IMG/VR virus record: IMGVR_UViG_3300028025_002566
Span: 1 to 58,837 of that record
DNA from: a virus
Direction: 5' to 3' (one strand)
DNA: 58,837 nt
The notes under the pieces were generated by a model. The model was given only the letters and a program-made list of their open reading frames with translations, ran no database searches and had not been told where the DNA came from. Shown here one piece after another: positions 58,644-58,837 of the stretch (position 1 is its first letter; every line of letters begins with the position of its first letter). The position numbers were made by a program, and so were the translations under genes.

Positions 58644-58837
58644 TTAGTTACCGGCTAAATTGTACTTACCTAGCTCGTTGTAGATTGCAGTCAGAACATC
58701 GTCATAAGGTAGTTTTGGAGCAAACTTTTTCTCTGTCATCATATCTTGTATATGCGTACCATAGTTACCTAGTTGATACAGAGTCTGTGCTTCTTCAGGT
58801 GTTTCAATAGTGATAGTAATAGTGATGTATATAGAGT
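58644..58837 (-). CDS. Small phage protein, C-terminal part (partial at right edge)
   Basis: The frame enters from the right edge (SIYITITITIETPEEAQ), reads LYQLGNYGTHIQDMMTEKK, then KLPYDDVLTAIYNELGKYNL, and ends AGN at TAA 58644-58646. It is the same gene as the frame at 1-168. The part upstream of the repeat differs from the left copy. Function unknown. Confidence 0.6.
   Translation of the reverse strand, partial: SIYITITITIETPEEAQTLYQLGNYGTHIQDMMTEKKFAPKLPYDDVLTAIYNELGKYNLAGN
58701..58826. repeat. Right copy of 126-bp terminal direct repeat
   Basis: Identical to 1-126. Eleven bases of different sequence follow before the window ends, starting within an imperfect ATAGTGATAGTAATAGTGAT repeat, a place where polymerase slippage or assembly branching is likely. 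Confidence 0.9.

Overview
The window is an essentially complete genome of a tailed DNA bacteriophage with a podovirus-type gene set. The evidence is a large terminase, portal, scaffold, HK97-fold-type capsid protein, tail-tube and tail-nozzle candidates, internal (ejected) virion proteins, a T7-type RNA polymerase, a T7-type primase-helicase and a T7-type DNA polymerase. Base composition is AT-rich. The host cannot be read from the sequence; the M15 endolysin, holin and RNR set fit an aquatic Gram-negative bacterium, which is inference. The two ends share a 126-bp perfect direct repeat, so the sequence probably closes into a circle (concatemer) or has terminal redundancy.

Layout. (1) 1-1728: small minus-strand genes of unknown function; one of them spans the circle junction. 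(2) 1729-1981: divergent promoter region. (3) 1982-34354, plus strand: packaging and head genes (terL, portal, scaffold, capsid), adaptor, fibre, a lysis cassette of membrane proteins plus an M15 peptidase, PhoH, tail nozzle and fibres, then a gp13-like protein and a run of large ejection proteins. The run ends with an 1136-aa protein carrying all four single-subunit RNA polymerase motifs. (4) 34364-34404: strong hairpin terminator between convergent operons. (5) 34405-58512, minus strand: a Dps-like protein, five tRNA genes, class I ribonucleotide reductase (large subunit with an internal glutaredoxin), T7-like RNA polymerase, primase-helicase, exonuclease, DNA polymerase, deaminases, MazG-like protein, DNA ligase, DUF3310, nucleoside deoxyribosyltransferase-like protein, RNA ligase, SSB and more than a dozen microproteins joined by ATGA or TAATG overlaps. 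A lone plus-strand small-terminase candidate (57034-57432) sits inside this block with its own promoter and terminator.

How it works together. A repeated motif, close to AGNYGGTACCTAATAG, occurs eight times just upstream of operons on both strands and is the best candidate for the promoter of the T7-like polymerase. The second polymerase is encoded among the ejection proteins. It is about the size of the isolated polymerase domain of phage N4's virion RNA polymerase, and it suggests that this phage carries an RNA polymerase into the cell to start early transcription before the T7-like enzyme takes over. This is the most unusual inference from the window. Nucleotide genes (RNR-glutaredoxin, two deaminases, MazG, deoxyribosyltransferase-like) supply dNTPs. 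tRNAs with an RNA ligase, and a GC-rich Lar-like gene, point to counter-defence.
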